Assembly (NCBI GenBank): GCA_028287545.1
Contig: JAQBPL010000071.1
Span: 1 to 10,221 of the forward strand
DNA length: 10,221 nucleotides
Direction: 5' to 3'
DNA from: Vulcanimicrobiota bacterium
GTDB lineage: Bacteria; Eremiobacterota; Eremiobacteria; Baltobacterales; Baltobacteraceae
The notes beneath the pieces were generated by a model that saw nothing but the letters and a program-made list of their open reading frames with translations, was not told where the DNA came from and searched no databases. Shown piece after piece: positions 1 through 6,901 of this stretch; the stretch's first letter is position 1, and each line of letters begins with the position of its first letter. Position numbers and translations under genes: made by a program.

Positions 1-233
1 GCGTCGGTCGTCTTGAAGATCCCGCCGTTCACCGCCGCGATGAAGAAGGTGTTCGGCCGGCCGGGGACGCCGCTGACCGCGACGGTGCGGCCGCCGCGAA
101 ACGGACCGATGGCGCGCCAATGCAGCACCCCGTCGAGCGGCGGCGGCGCGACCGGTGCCGCGAGCGCCGGCACGGCGGAAGCGAGAACGGCGAGCGCGAT
201 GCAACGCGCAAAGACGGCGATTCGAACGATCAC
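1..233 (-). CDS. Secreted BNR/sortilin-like beta-propeller protein (N-terminal part only)
   Basis: Partial gene: the first 77 residues are present and the rest lies beyond the left edge. Residues 1-25 form a signal peptide (MIVRIAVFAR followed by a hydrophobic stretch ending in ALA-AP), so the protein is probably exported. Right after it comes LHWRAIGPFRGGRTVAVSGV (residues 37-56) and then a GGIFKTTD segment at 70-77. This pattern (WRxIGPFRGGR, then a GGxxKTTD blade start) is typical of large bacterial proteins annotated as glycosyl hydrolases or VPS10/sortilin-like BNR-repeat beta-propellers, usually about 1,000 residues long. Enzymatic activity is rarely proven for them, so I assign only the fold. 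I chose the GTG at 233 because it gives a compact signal peptide; an in-frame ATG at 299 would add 22 polar residues and overlap the preceding gene by 29 bases. Neither start has a strong ribosome binding site. Confidence 0.75.
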   Translation of the reverse strand, partial: MIVRIAVFARCIALAVLASAVPALAAPVAPPPLDGVLHWRAIGPFRGGRTVAVSGVPGRPNTFFIAAVNGGIFKTTD

Positions 234-270
234 GGCGCGTTGTTCAACGGTGGCCTTTTCAGCAACCTTG

Positions 271-981
271 TCAACCGTGTTTTGGGCGCGGGGCCTCATC
301 TCGGCGGACGAACGGCTCGGTGAGGACGGAAAGCTCGGTGAGCACTTTGCTCCGTCCGCAGGTGCTGCAGCCGACCGTCGCGGTATCGCCGAGCGAACTG
401 CGCCCGAAACGAACCCAGTACTGGCCGTAAATCTCGCCTTTGGGCAACGGATGAACGCTGCGGTGGTCGAGCATCCAGTCTTGGGCGACGGCGTACTCCT
501 GGTCGTCCATCATCATCGCTTGCGGGATCTCGATCGACTCGATGCGCTGCTGTTCTTCGGCCTTCTCGCGACGGTGCGCCGCCAACAGCGACTCGACGTC
601 GTCGGTCGTCGCGAACTGCTCCGCGTTCAGCACGATCGAGCCGTGCGCCACCGAGATCCGTAGGAGCGGAGCGTCCGGCGGCGCGGCGTCCGTCTCTGCT
701 CGGGCGATCTGGGAAGGGTCGGCTTCGGGCCCATGGTGGTCCGGCGCGGCGTACGCGAGCGGAGCGTCGGCCGGGGCGGTGGGCGATTCGTCCTGGCCCT
801 TCGCCGCGAGTTTCTCGATCAGCGCTTCGCGCCTCTTGGCGAGCTGCGCCGCGGCGAGTGCCTCGCGGTCTTTCGGGATCCACCAGTCTGCCGGCGGCGC
901 GTCGAGGTCGCGAACCGTTTCCGGCGGGGCTGCGCCTATGCCGAAGAACCGGCGCAGCCCGGCAAGGATCGTCGAGAACAT
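271..981 (-). CDS. Unrecognised protein with a single CxxC motif
   Basis: A 236-residue protein that I cannot assign to a family. Residues 1-14 (MFSTILAGLRRFFG) could form a short amphipathic helix, but there is no clear signal peptide or transmembrane segment. A charged, alanine-rich helical part (about 37-62) is followed by a low-complexity Ala/Pro/Asp linker (about 66-105). A second helical, Glu/Arg-rich part (about 126-150) precedes a more ordered C-terminal part with DWWIPKD-like aromatics elsewhere, QYWVRFGR (187-194) and GCSTCGR (204-210). Cys205 and Cys208 are the only cysteines, so they could bind metal with a partner chain or act as a redox pair. The ATG at 981 was chosen; a TTG at 1002 would add seven residues. 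The gene lies 68 bases after the cytochrome c gene and 37 bases before the BNR-protein gene, consistent with one transcript. The reading frame itself looks real from its position and from amino-acid composition that contains ordered segments. Confidence 0.65.
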   Translation of the reverse strand: MFSTILAGLRRFFGIGAAPPETVRDLDAPPADWWIPKDREALAAAQLAKRREALIEKLAAKGQDESPTAPADAPLAYAAPDHHGPEADPSQIARAETDAAPPDAPLLRISVAHGSIVLNAEQFATTDDVESLLAAHRREKAEEQQRIESIEIPQAMMMDDQEYAVAQDWMLDHRSVHPLPKGEIYGQYWVRFGRSSLGDTATVGCSTCGRSKVLTELSVLTEPFVRRDEAPRPKHG

Positions 982-1017
982 GTCCCTATCTCTATCGGCC
1001 AAACCAGCCCAACGCTC

Positions 1018-1035
1018 GGGCGCTCATTGAGCCCC
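1018..1035. other. Imperfect hairpin between cytochrome c and CxxC-protein genes
   Basis: GGG-C-GCTC, loop ATT, GAGC-CCC: a seven-pair stem with one bulged base and a three-base loop, inside the 68-base gap after the cytochrome c stop codon. No T-run follows on either strand, so it is not a standard intrinsic terminator. It may be an mRNA-processing or stability element, or chance in GC-rich DNA. Confidence 0.3.
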
Positions 1036-1049
1036 GTTATTGCGAGCTC

Positions 1050-1433
1050 TCAGCGCAGCTGCTTCAGGTACGTGACGACCGCGACGGCGTCGTCGTGGTG
1101 GAGGCGATATTGCGGCATCGGCGGACGCGATCGTGACCCGTTCGGCAGCAGCCCCACTTGCAGGTACGTGACGGCTTGCGCCGCGCTGAGGCGCGGCAGG
1201 CCGGCGATGCGCGGCGCGAAGTGCGCCGCTGGCAGGTCCGCCGCGAGGAACTCGAGCTTCGCCCCTTTCAAACCGGAACCGTGGCAGTTGACGCACATGC
1301 CGACTTGCTGCACCAAATAGCGCCCTCGCTCGAGGACGGCCTCGTCCCCGGCGGCTCGCGGCGGCGCGACCGCGGCCGTGACCAGCGCGACGAGCGATCC
1401 GAGCAGCACCACGAGGTAGGCGCGAAAATTCAT
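1050..1433 (-). CDS. Small exported mono-heme cytochrome c
   Basis: A 127-residue c-type cytochrome that carries electrons in the periplasm or tethered to the outer face of the inner membrane. Residues 1-28 form a signal sequence or anchor (MNFRAYLVVLLGSLVALVTA, then APPRAAG). The heme attachment site is CVNCH at 47-51, within GRYLVQQVGMCVNCHG, which resembles the first heme domain of bacterial alcohol/aldehyde dehydrogenase cytochrome subunits. Met106 in PPMPQY is the likely sixth heme ligand, followed by a class I C-terminal helix (DDAVAVVTYLKQL). Only one heme site is present. The ATG at 1433 is supported by GGAGA eight bases upstream; a longer open frame reaching 1736 would overlap the deacetylase gene and spoil the signal peptide. 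No partner dehydrogenase or terminal oxidase lies in the window, so its electron donor and acceptor are unknown. Confidence 0.9.
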   Translation of the reverse strand: MNFRAYLVVLLGSLVALVTAAVAPPRAAGDEAVLERGRYLVQQVGMCVNCHGSGLKGAKLEFLAADLPAAHFAPRIAGLPRLSAAQAVTYLQVGLLPNGSRSRPPMPQYRLHHDDAVAVVTYLKQLR

Positions 1434-1488
1434 GCGGGATGTCTCCGGGACGCTGGTACGTCCACCGTAGCCGAGCGCTAGGGTCGCG

Positions 1489-2442
1489 TCAATGCGCGAG
1501 GTCCGCGGCGTCGACGAAGCTGATCCCGTCCCGCTCCAGTTCCGGGAGCAGCGCTTGCACCGCGAGCAGCGTCGATGCTCGCGGATGGCCGATCGCGATC
1601 GCGCTGCCGCGCTCTTTGGCGATCGCCGCCGCGCGCCGCAGCTGCTCTTTGACGGCGTCGACGTCCGCCACGTCGTCGAGGAACACGTCGCGGGCCGCGG
1701 ACGGCACCCCCGCGGCGACCGCGTCGCGTGCGGCAACGGAGCTCGCGATCGTGCGCGAGTCGATGAAGAAGAGATGGTGTTCGGCGAGCACTGCCGCGAT
1801 GTCGCGCATGACGCGATCGTCGGAGGTCGCGCGGCTGCCCTCGTGGTTGTTGACGCCGGTGGCGAGCGGAACGTCGGCGATGTCGGCGCTGACTTGCGCT
1901 GCGATCGCCGCGTCGTCCATCGACGTCGTGATCCGTCCCGGTCCCGGATCGACCCCCGAGCGCGGTTCCATCGGCAGGTGCAGCATCACGCCTTTGCCCG
2001 CGGCGTGCGCGCTGCGCGCGATCTCCTCGCTGTAGCGGACCTGCGGCAGCACGGAGAGCGTGAGCGCGACGGGGAGCGCGATGAAGCCGCGCTCCGTCTC
2101 GGGCCACTGACCGCAATCGTCGATGATGAGCGCAAGCCGTGCGGCCGCCGGCGGCGTGGCGAGTGCTGCCGGCGATGCTTCCGCTGATGCGGCCGGCGTC
2201 GCCGTAGGCTCGGGTGTCGCGCCTTCCGTCGCCGCGGCGAGGGGGACCGGCGTTCCGGCCGCAATCGGCGTTGCCTTCGCGACGACGGCGACCCGGTGCG
2301 TGCGCGAAACGGCGCGCTCGACGTGCGAGCTCTCGCGCATCGTGCGCGCGGCGAGCGCCGCGATGATGCCGATCGCCACGAACACCAGGGCGAGCGCAGG
2401 GACCGACGAGCGGCGTCCTTTGCGGCGGCGCTTGCGCTTCAT
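1489..2442 (-). CDS. Divergent polysaccharide deacetylase, YibQ family, membrane-anchored
   Basis: A 317-residue protein of the divergent polysaccharide deacetylase (YibQ, Polysacc_deac_2) family, which has the NodB-like barrel fold; substrates in this family are mostly unproven. A very basic N-terminus (MKRKRRRKGRR) precedes one transmembrane helix (about 15-33), so the catalytic part should face the periplasm. An Ala/Thr/Pro-rich linker (about 55-101) leads to the domain at 102-317. Family signatures are in order: LIIDD (105-109), HLPMEP (155-160), GPGRITTSM (167-175), GVNNHEGS (196-203), FFIDSRT (225-231), RDVFLDD (251-257) and AIAIGHP (281-287). The usual metal-site Asp and His positions appear intact, so it may be active. 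The NNHxGS motif has Glu where Met is common. The protein's basic N-terminus also fits the positive-inside rule. It lies 63 bases after the RND gene and 55 before the cytochrome gene. The ATG at 2442 has no clear ribosome binding site. Confidence 0.9.
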   Translation of the reverse strand: MKRKRRRKGRRSSVPALALVFVAIGIIAALAARTMRESSHVERAVSRTHRVAVVAKATPIAAGTPVPLAAATEGATPEPTATPAASAEASPAALATPPAAARLALIIDDCGQWPETERGFIALPVALTLSVLPQVRYSEEIARSAHAAGKGVMLHLPMEPRSGVDPGPGRITTSMDDAAIAAQVSADIADVPLATGVNNHEGSRATSDDRVMRDIAAVLAEHHLFFIDSRTIASSVAARDAVAAGVPSAARDVFLDDVADVDAVKEQLRRAAAIAKERGSAIAIGHPRASTLLAVQALLPELERDGISFVDAADLAH

Positions 2443-2463
2443 GACCGCAGCGTTCGCGCCGCA

Positions 2464-2504
2464 CCTCGCCGTTCAGTGCGAGGCTAGCGAGCAGAACGTC
2501 CTGC
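2464..2504. repeat. Two small inverted repeats after the RND stop codon
   Basis: The 63-base gap between the RND and deacetylase genes holds two short dyads. One is CCTCGC/GCGAGG (2464-2469 and 2478-2483, eight-base loop). The other is GCAG/CTGC with one extra G-T pair (2491-2494 and 2501-2504), two bases past the RND stop on the transcribed strand. Neither is followed by a T-run, so they are at best weak attenuating or processing hairpins. Short GC-rich dyads also arise by chance here. Confidence 0.25.
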
Positions 2505-2505
2505 G

Positions 2506-5500
2506 CTATGCGTCGGGAAGTGAGAGCGTGACCGGTTCGCTGCCGTCGGCGAAGTGCAGGACGATCTCGCCGGCCGGCGTGCGCACGACGGAGACGGGAA
2601 CGGTTCCCGGCGCGTGTCCGTTGGCGTACGCGGCTTTCGGCTTGCGCCGGCGCGCGAGCTGCTCGCGCAGGCCGGCCAGCGCGACGTACACGACCGGCAC
2701 GACGAACAGGTTGAGCACCGTCGAGAGGATCATGCCGCCAAACACCGCGGTGCCGAGCGAGACGCGGCTCGCGGCGCCGGCGCCCGATGCGAACACGAGC
2801 GGGACGGTCGCGAGGATGAAGGCGAGCGACGTCATCAGGATCGGCCGCAGCCGCGTCTGCGCCGCTTCGGCGACCGCGGCGGCGGCGGAGAGCCCGGTGC
2901 GCTGCCGCTGGTTCGCGAACTCGACGATCAGGATCGCGTTCTTGCTGGCGAGCGCGATCAGCATCAGATAACCGACCTGCGCGTAGAGGTCGCTCGGCAG
3001 ACCGCGCATCGCGAGCGCCAGGATCGCGCCGAGGATCGCGAGCGGAACGGAGACCAGGATGATCGCCGGATCCCAGTAGTTTTCGTAGTTCGCCGCGAGC
3101 ACGAGGAACACGCACAGCAGGCCCAGACCGAAGATCACCAGCGCCTGGCTGCCGAACTCGATCTGCTCGAGCGAGATGCCGGTCCACTCGAAGCTCATGC
3201 CGGGCGGCAACCGGTTCGCGAGCGACGTCATTTCGATGAGCGCCTGGCCTGAACCGTAGCCGGGTCCAGGGACGCCGTTGATCTCGATCGAGCGCATCAG
3301 GTTGTAGTGGGTGATGAGCGGCGCAACTTGATCGACGTGCGTGTGCACCAAGCTGGAGAGCGGGATCGTCGAGGCGAGCGCAGGGCCCGCGGCGTTCGCG
3401 CGCACGTAAATGCGGTCGAGCGCCGTCAGCCGATCGCGGAACGGCGTGTCGGCCTGCACGTAGACGCGATACGACCGGTTGAGGAAGTCGAAGTCGTTGA
3501 CGTACTGCGAGCCGAGGTAGATCTGCATCGCGGAGAAGACGTCGGAGATGGGAATCCCCAGCGACGCGATCTTCTCGCGGTCGATGTCGACGACGAGCTG
3601 CGGGCTGTCGTTGCGGAACGTCATGAGCATGTTGCTCAAGACCGGATCGCGGCGCGCGGCGGCCATCAAATCCGTTCCGGTTTTGTAGAGCGCGGGGATG
3701 CCCGCGTCGCCGGCGTCCTGGAGCTCGAACTGGAACCCCGCCAGGTTGCCGATACCGCGGATCGCGGGCGGGTTGAAGGCCCGGACCGTCGCGTTGCGGA
3801 TCGCGCCGAGGCGAGGCCGAATGCGTGCGATGACTCCGGCGGCGGATTGGGCGGTCGCCTTCCGTTCGTCCCACGGCTTGAGCGAGACGAACATCATCGC
3901 CCGATTCGGCGAGTTCACGCCGAACTGCGTGCCGTTCGGTTCGAAGCTGATCGCGATCTCCGGGACGGTGTCGAGGATCCCCTCGATGCGCCGCGTGACG
4001 CGCTCGGTGTCGGCCAGCGACGCGCCTTCGGGCAGCTGCACCGTGATGTAGAAGTAGCCCAGATCCTCGTCGGGGAGGAAGCCGGTCGGGATCCACGAGT
4101 ACGCGAAATACGTCGCGCCGAGGCCCACCGCGAAGAGACCGAGCACGAGGACGCGGAAGCGGATCAGCTGCGGGACGACGGCGTGATAGCCGGCCTTCGT
4201 CGCGTCGATCAGACGGTTCACGCCGCGGAACAGCCCGCCGTGCTGTTTCTCCTCGCGCTCGATGAGCAGCGCGGAGAGCGCCGGCGTCAGCGTGAGGGCC
4301 GTGAACAGCGAGATCGTGATCGAGCACGCGATCGTCAGCGCGAACTGCTTGTACAGTTGACCCGTCGTCCCGGCGAAGAACGCTACGGGGATGAAGACTG
4401 CGAGCAGCACGAGCGAGCTCGCGACGACGGCGCCGACGATCTCTTTCATCGCGGCGGCGGCACCCTCGATCGGGTCCATTCCCTTGTCGTGGATGAAGCG
4501 CGCGATGTTTTCGATGACGACGATCGCGTCGTCGACCACCAGCCCGGTCGCCAGGGTGATGCCGAAGAGCGTCAGCGTGTTGATCGAGAAGCCCAGCGCC
4601 TTCATCAAGGCGAACGTTCCGATCAGCGAGACGGGGATCGTGATCGCCGGGACGAGCGTCGTGCGCCAGTTCTGCAGGAAGAAGAAGACGACGATAACGA
4701 CGAGGATGACCGAGATCAGCAGCGTCTTGAGGACTTCGCGAATCGACTCCGAGACGAACGGCGCCGCGTCGAACCCGGTCTTGAAGTACACGCCGTGGGG
4801 GAACCGCTGGGAGAGGCGGTTCATCGTCTCGAGCACGTCGTGCTCGACCTGCAGCGCGTTCGCGCTCGGCAGCGTGAGGATGCCGACCCCGACCGCGTCC
4901 GCTCCGCTCAGGCGCAGATCTTGCGCGTAGCTCTCGGCGCCGAGATCGACCCGTCCGACGTCGCGCAACCGCACGAACCCGCCATCGGGGTTGGCGCGCA
5001 GGATCAGCTTGCCGAACTCAGCCGGGTCGTGCAGACGCCCCAGCGCCCGGATCGAAATTTGATACGGCTGATCGGTGCGGATCGGCGCCGTCCCGATGGC
5101 GCCGGCCGGCACCTGGACGTTTTGCGTGGACAGGGCCGCGACGACGTCGCCCGCGGTCAGCCTGCTCTGGTTGAGGCGCACGGGATCGAGCCAGAGGCGC
5201 ATCGCGTAGCGCCGTTCGCCGAAGATGCGCACGTCGTTGACGCCGCGAATGCGCTTGAGCACGTCGACCAAGTTCAACGCCGCGTAGTTGCTCAGGAAAA
5301 CGCGGTCGTAGCGCTTGTCGGTCGAGCCGATCCCCATGCCGAGCACGAACGAACCGTTGTTCTTCGTGACGGTCACGCCGGTCGCGCGCACTTCTGCGGG
5401 CAGGCGTCCGATGGTGTTGTTGACTTGGTTCTGCACGTCGCTCGCCGCGTTGTCGAGGTTGCGGTCGAGGAAGAACGTGCAGACGATCGTGCTCGTCCCG

Positions 5501-5754
5501 TCGCTAGTCGTCGTTGAGCTGATGTAGCGCAGCCCGTCGACGCCGTTGATCGCTTCTTCCAGCGGCGTCGTGACCGAGGATTCGGCAGCCTGAGCGTTCG
5601 CGCCGATGTAGGTCGCCGAAACGGTGACGACCGGCGGCGCGACCTGGGGAAACTGGGCGATCGGCAAGGTCGGGATCGACACGAGACCGGCCAGGATGAT
5701 GAACAGCGCGCACACCGATGCGAACACCGGCCGGTGCAGGAAGAAGTTGATCAC
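2506..5754 (-). CDS. RND efflux pump permease, HAE1/AcrB type
   Basis: An inner-membrane proton-driven multidrug or solvent exporter of 1,082 residues. It starts with MINFFLHRPVFASVCALFII, typical of AcrB/MexB relatives. Transmembrane helix 4 carries GLVVDDAIVVIENI with Asp408/Asp409, matching the AcrB proton-relay Asp407/Asp408. Helix 10 has LASKNAILIVEFA with Lys938, matching AcrB Lys940, and LRPILMTS supplies Thr975 near AcrB Thr978. The two porter and docking repeats lie at about 35-330 and 560-865. The relay is therefore intact and the pump is probably functional. After the last helix (about 1030) there is a soluble tail to 1082, longer than in AcrB and with strand-like sequence. The start is GTG at 5754, with GGAG 11 bases upstream; the MINFF start matches the family. 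No membrane-fusion protein or outer-membrane factor gene adjoins it, so its partners must be encoded elsewhere. The preceding gene encodes the DUF4232 protein, 59 bases upstream. Substrate cannot be told from sequence. Confidence 0.96.
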   Translation of the reverse strand: MINFFLHRPVFASVCALFIILAGLVSIPTLPIAQFPQVAPPVVTVSATYIGANAQAAESSVTTPLEEAINGVDGLRYISSTTTSDGTSTIVCTFFLDRNLDNAASDVQNQVNNTIGRLPAEVRATGVTVTKNNGSFVLGMGIGSTDKRYDRVFLSNYAALNLVDVLKRIRGVNDVRIFGERRYAMRLWLDPVRLNQSRLTAGDVVAALSTQNVQVPAGAIGTAPIRTDQPYQISIRALGRLHDPAEFGKLILRANPDGGFVRLRDVGRVDLGAESYAQDLRLSGADAVGVGILTLPSANALQVEHDVLETMNRLSQRFPHGVYFKTGFDAAPFVSESIREVLKTLLISVILVVIVVFFFLQNWRTTLVPAITIPVSLIGTFALMKALGFSINTLTLFGITLATGLVVDDAIVVIENIARFIHDKGMDPIEGAAAAMKEIVGAVVASSLVLLAVFIPVAFFAGTTGQLYKQFALTIACSITISLFTALTLTPALSALLIEREEKQHGGLFRGVNRLIDATKAGYHAVVPQLIRFRVLVLGLFAVGLGATYFAYSWIPTGFLPDEDLGYFYITVQLPEGASLADTERVTRRIEGILDTVPEIAISFEPNGTQFGVNSPNRAMMFVSLKPWDERKATAQSAAGVIARIRPRLGAIRNATVRAFNPPAIRGIGNLAGFQFELQDAGDAGIPALYKTGTDLMAAARRDPVLSNMLMTFRNDSPQLVVDIDREKIASLGIPISDVFSAMQIYLGSQYVNDFDFLNRSYRVYVQADTPFRDRLTALDRIYVRANAAGPALASTIPLSSLVHTHVDQVAPLITHYNLMRSIEINGVPGPGYGSGQALIEMTSLANRLPPGMSFEWTGISLEQIEFGSQALVIFGLGLLCVFLVLAANYENYWDPAIILVSVPLAILGAILALAMRGLPSDLYAQVGYLMLIALASKNAILIVEFANQRQRTGLSAAAAVAEAAQTRLRPILMTSLAFILATVPLVFASGAGAASRVSLGTAVFGGMILSTVLNLFVVPVVYVALAGLREQLARRRKPKAAYANGHAPGTVPVSVVRTPAGEIVLHFADGSEPVTLSLPDA

Positions 5755-5813
5755 GAACCGCCGCGCTCCATCGCGGGGTTACTTAGGCGACGTCGTGGTA
5801 AAGACTTTTTTCG

Positions 5814-6806
5814 CTAGGGGCGCGGCAGCTCGGGCAGCGGGATACCCAGCCGCAGGTTGGAGATCCGCATCCCCGCACCGGTCGCCGGCGGACACGGCGC
5901 GACCCGCGTCGCGGCGATCAACGGGGTCGAACTCCCAGGAATCGTCACGGCGATGGAGCGGGCGGCGACGCAGCGCTGTTCGCCGTTCGGTCCGCCGACG
6001 GTGTACGCGACGGTGAACGAGGCGTCGTGACCGCGCAGCAAGGTGAGGAGCATCGCCATTGCCGTTCGCGGCGCGACGCGCAGCGGGATCGGCGCACCCT
6101 TCGCGTCGCGCAGCACCGCGCCGACGCCCCCGGTGAGACGGCACGGCCCGAGGCCCACGTTCTGGATCGCGTACGTCTCGCGCGCGGAGCCCGGTGTGGT
6201 GTCCGGCCCGACGTCGCGCAGCTCGAGATCTTGCGGACGGCAGGGCACCTTCGGCGGCTGGGGCGGCGGGCTTGCGAGCGCGTCGTCCGGCGGCGCGGAA
6301 CCGGACGCGAACGAGGAGACCGCGATCTCGGTCAGGTTCGCGCAGGGAGCCGCCGCAAGCGGCGGTCCCTTTGCGAGGGTGCCGTTGATCGCGAATGCGA
6401 GGGCGCAGCCGGGTTCGGCGGCGGGGGCGGCGGTCTCGGGAGCACCCGGCAGCGGCGTGGTGACGTAGCGCAGGACGAACGTCGCGGTGGCCCCGGCGCC
6501 GATCGTCGCGCTCTGGGCGAGCGAGAGCCGGCTCGCGGGCAACGGGACCCCACGAGCGGTGCCGTTGATCAGGACGACCTGCGGGAAGTTCGCGACGGCG
6601 CACGGGAAGCCGGCCGCGCGGGAGACGGTCACGATCCTTTGATGCACGTCGCCGCTGGCGCTCGGATCGGCGGCCCGCACCGCGACGTCCGTCAAACAGA
6701 TCGGCCGCATGACGTGCGGCGCGGGCTGCGCGGAGACGGACGCGCCGAAGGCGATTCCCAGGAGCGTGGCGACGATCGCGAAGATGCGCGGCATCACGGA
6801 GTCCAT
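5814..6806 (-). CDS. Secreted protein with two tandem DUF4232-like domains
   Basis: A 330-residue exported protein of unknown function. Residues 1-26 form a signal peptide (MDSVMPRIFA, hydrophobic core, cut near SVSA-QP). Two repeats follow. Repeat 1 (about 36-156) begins ICLTDVAVR and repeat 2 (about 188-306) begins PCRPQDLELRDVG; each has four cysteines, at 37/69/134/155 and 189/222/279/305. The order in each is first Cys, an N/G-rich strand ending in PC, a second half with a conserved Cys, and a final Cys. This matches the DUF4232 layout (CxxxxL, a gapless beta-sandwich pattern with GxxPC), suggesting two disulfides per domain in the periplasm. A Pro/Ala-rich linker (about 168-188) joins them. 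Family members are mostly actinobacterial secreted or lipoproteins without known function; there is no lipobox cysteine here. The ATG at 6806 lacks a clear ribosome binding site; Met5 at 6794 is the alternative. It is the first gene of the minus-strand run. Confidence 0.78.
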   Translation of the reverse strand: MDSVMPRIFAIVATLLGIAFGASVSAQPAPHVMRPICLTDVAVRAADPSASGDVHQRIVTVSRAAGFPCAVANFPQVVLINGTARGVPLPASRLSLAQSATIGAGATATFVLRYVTTPLPGAPETAAPAAEPGCALAFAINGTLAKGPPLAAAPCANLTEIAVSSFASGSAPPDDALASPPPQPPKVPCRPQDLELRDVGPDTTPGSARETYAIQNVGLGPCRLTGGVGAVLRDAKGAPIPLRVAPRTAMAMLLTLLRGHDASFTVAYTVGGPNGEQRCVAARSIAVTIPGSSTPLIAATRVAPCPPATGAGMRISNLRLGIPLPELPRP

Positions 6807-6901
6807 ACTGGGCCAACGGTCGCTCGGACGCCTGCGTTTCGCTGGCCGGATGAGCGGTTGATGAAGGGGTCCGGGCGGTCGCGGCGAGTACGAAGAGCGC
6901 G
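6807..6901. promoter_or_regulatory. Divergent intergenic region, likely promoters for both operons
   Basis: This 95-base gap separates the first gene of the minus-strand run from the first gene of the plus-strand operon, so both promoters most likely lie here or inside the flanking 5' ends. A TTGATG at 6858-6863 resembles a -35 box, but no good -10 sits 16-18 bases downstream. I see no convincing operator or riboswitch. The assignment rests on position only. Confidence 0.4.

Noticed and set aside
1590..1610. GCGATCGC-like octamers, as in HIP1 repeats
   Set aside because: CGATCG-type words are spread through coding DNA here and seem to follow codon usage; no excess could be counted by eye.
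1434..1736. N-terminal extension of the cytochrome c frame
   Set aside because: It lies inside the deacetylase gene, is Arg/Ser-rich, and would remove the signal peptide. The ATG at 1433 has a good ribosome binding site.
1478..4327. 949-codon minus-strand open frame across the RND and deacetylase genes
   Set aside because: Arg-rich low-complexity translation in an alternative frame of two well-supported genes.
3307..5517. 736-codon open frame on the plus strand opposite the RND gene
   Set aside because: It mirrors the codon bias of the GC-rich RND gene, and its translation is Arg/Asp/Glu-rich with no domain. The RND frame is unmistakable.
5795..5813. AAAGACTTTTTT run between the DUF4232 and RND genes as a terminator
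   Set aside because: On the transcribed minus strand it reads as an A-run, not a U-run, and no stable GC stem precedes it.
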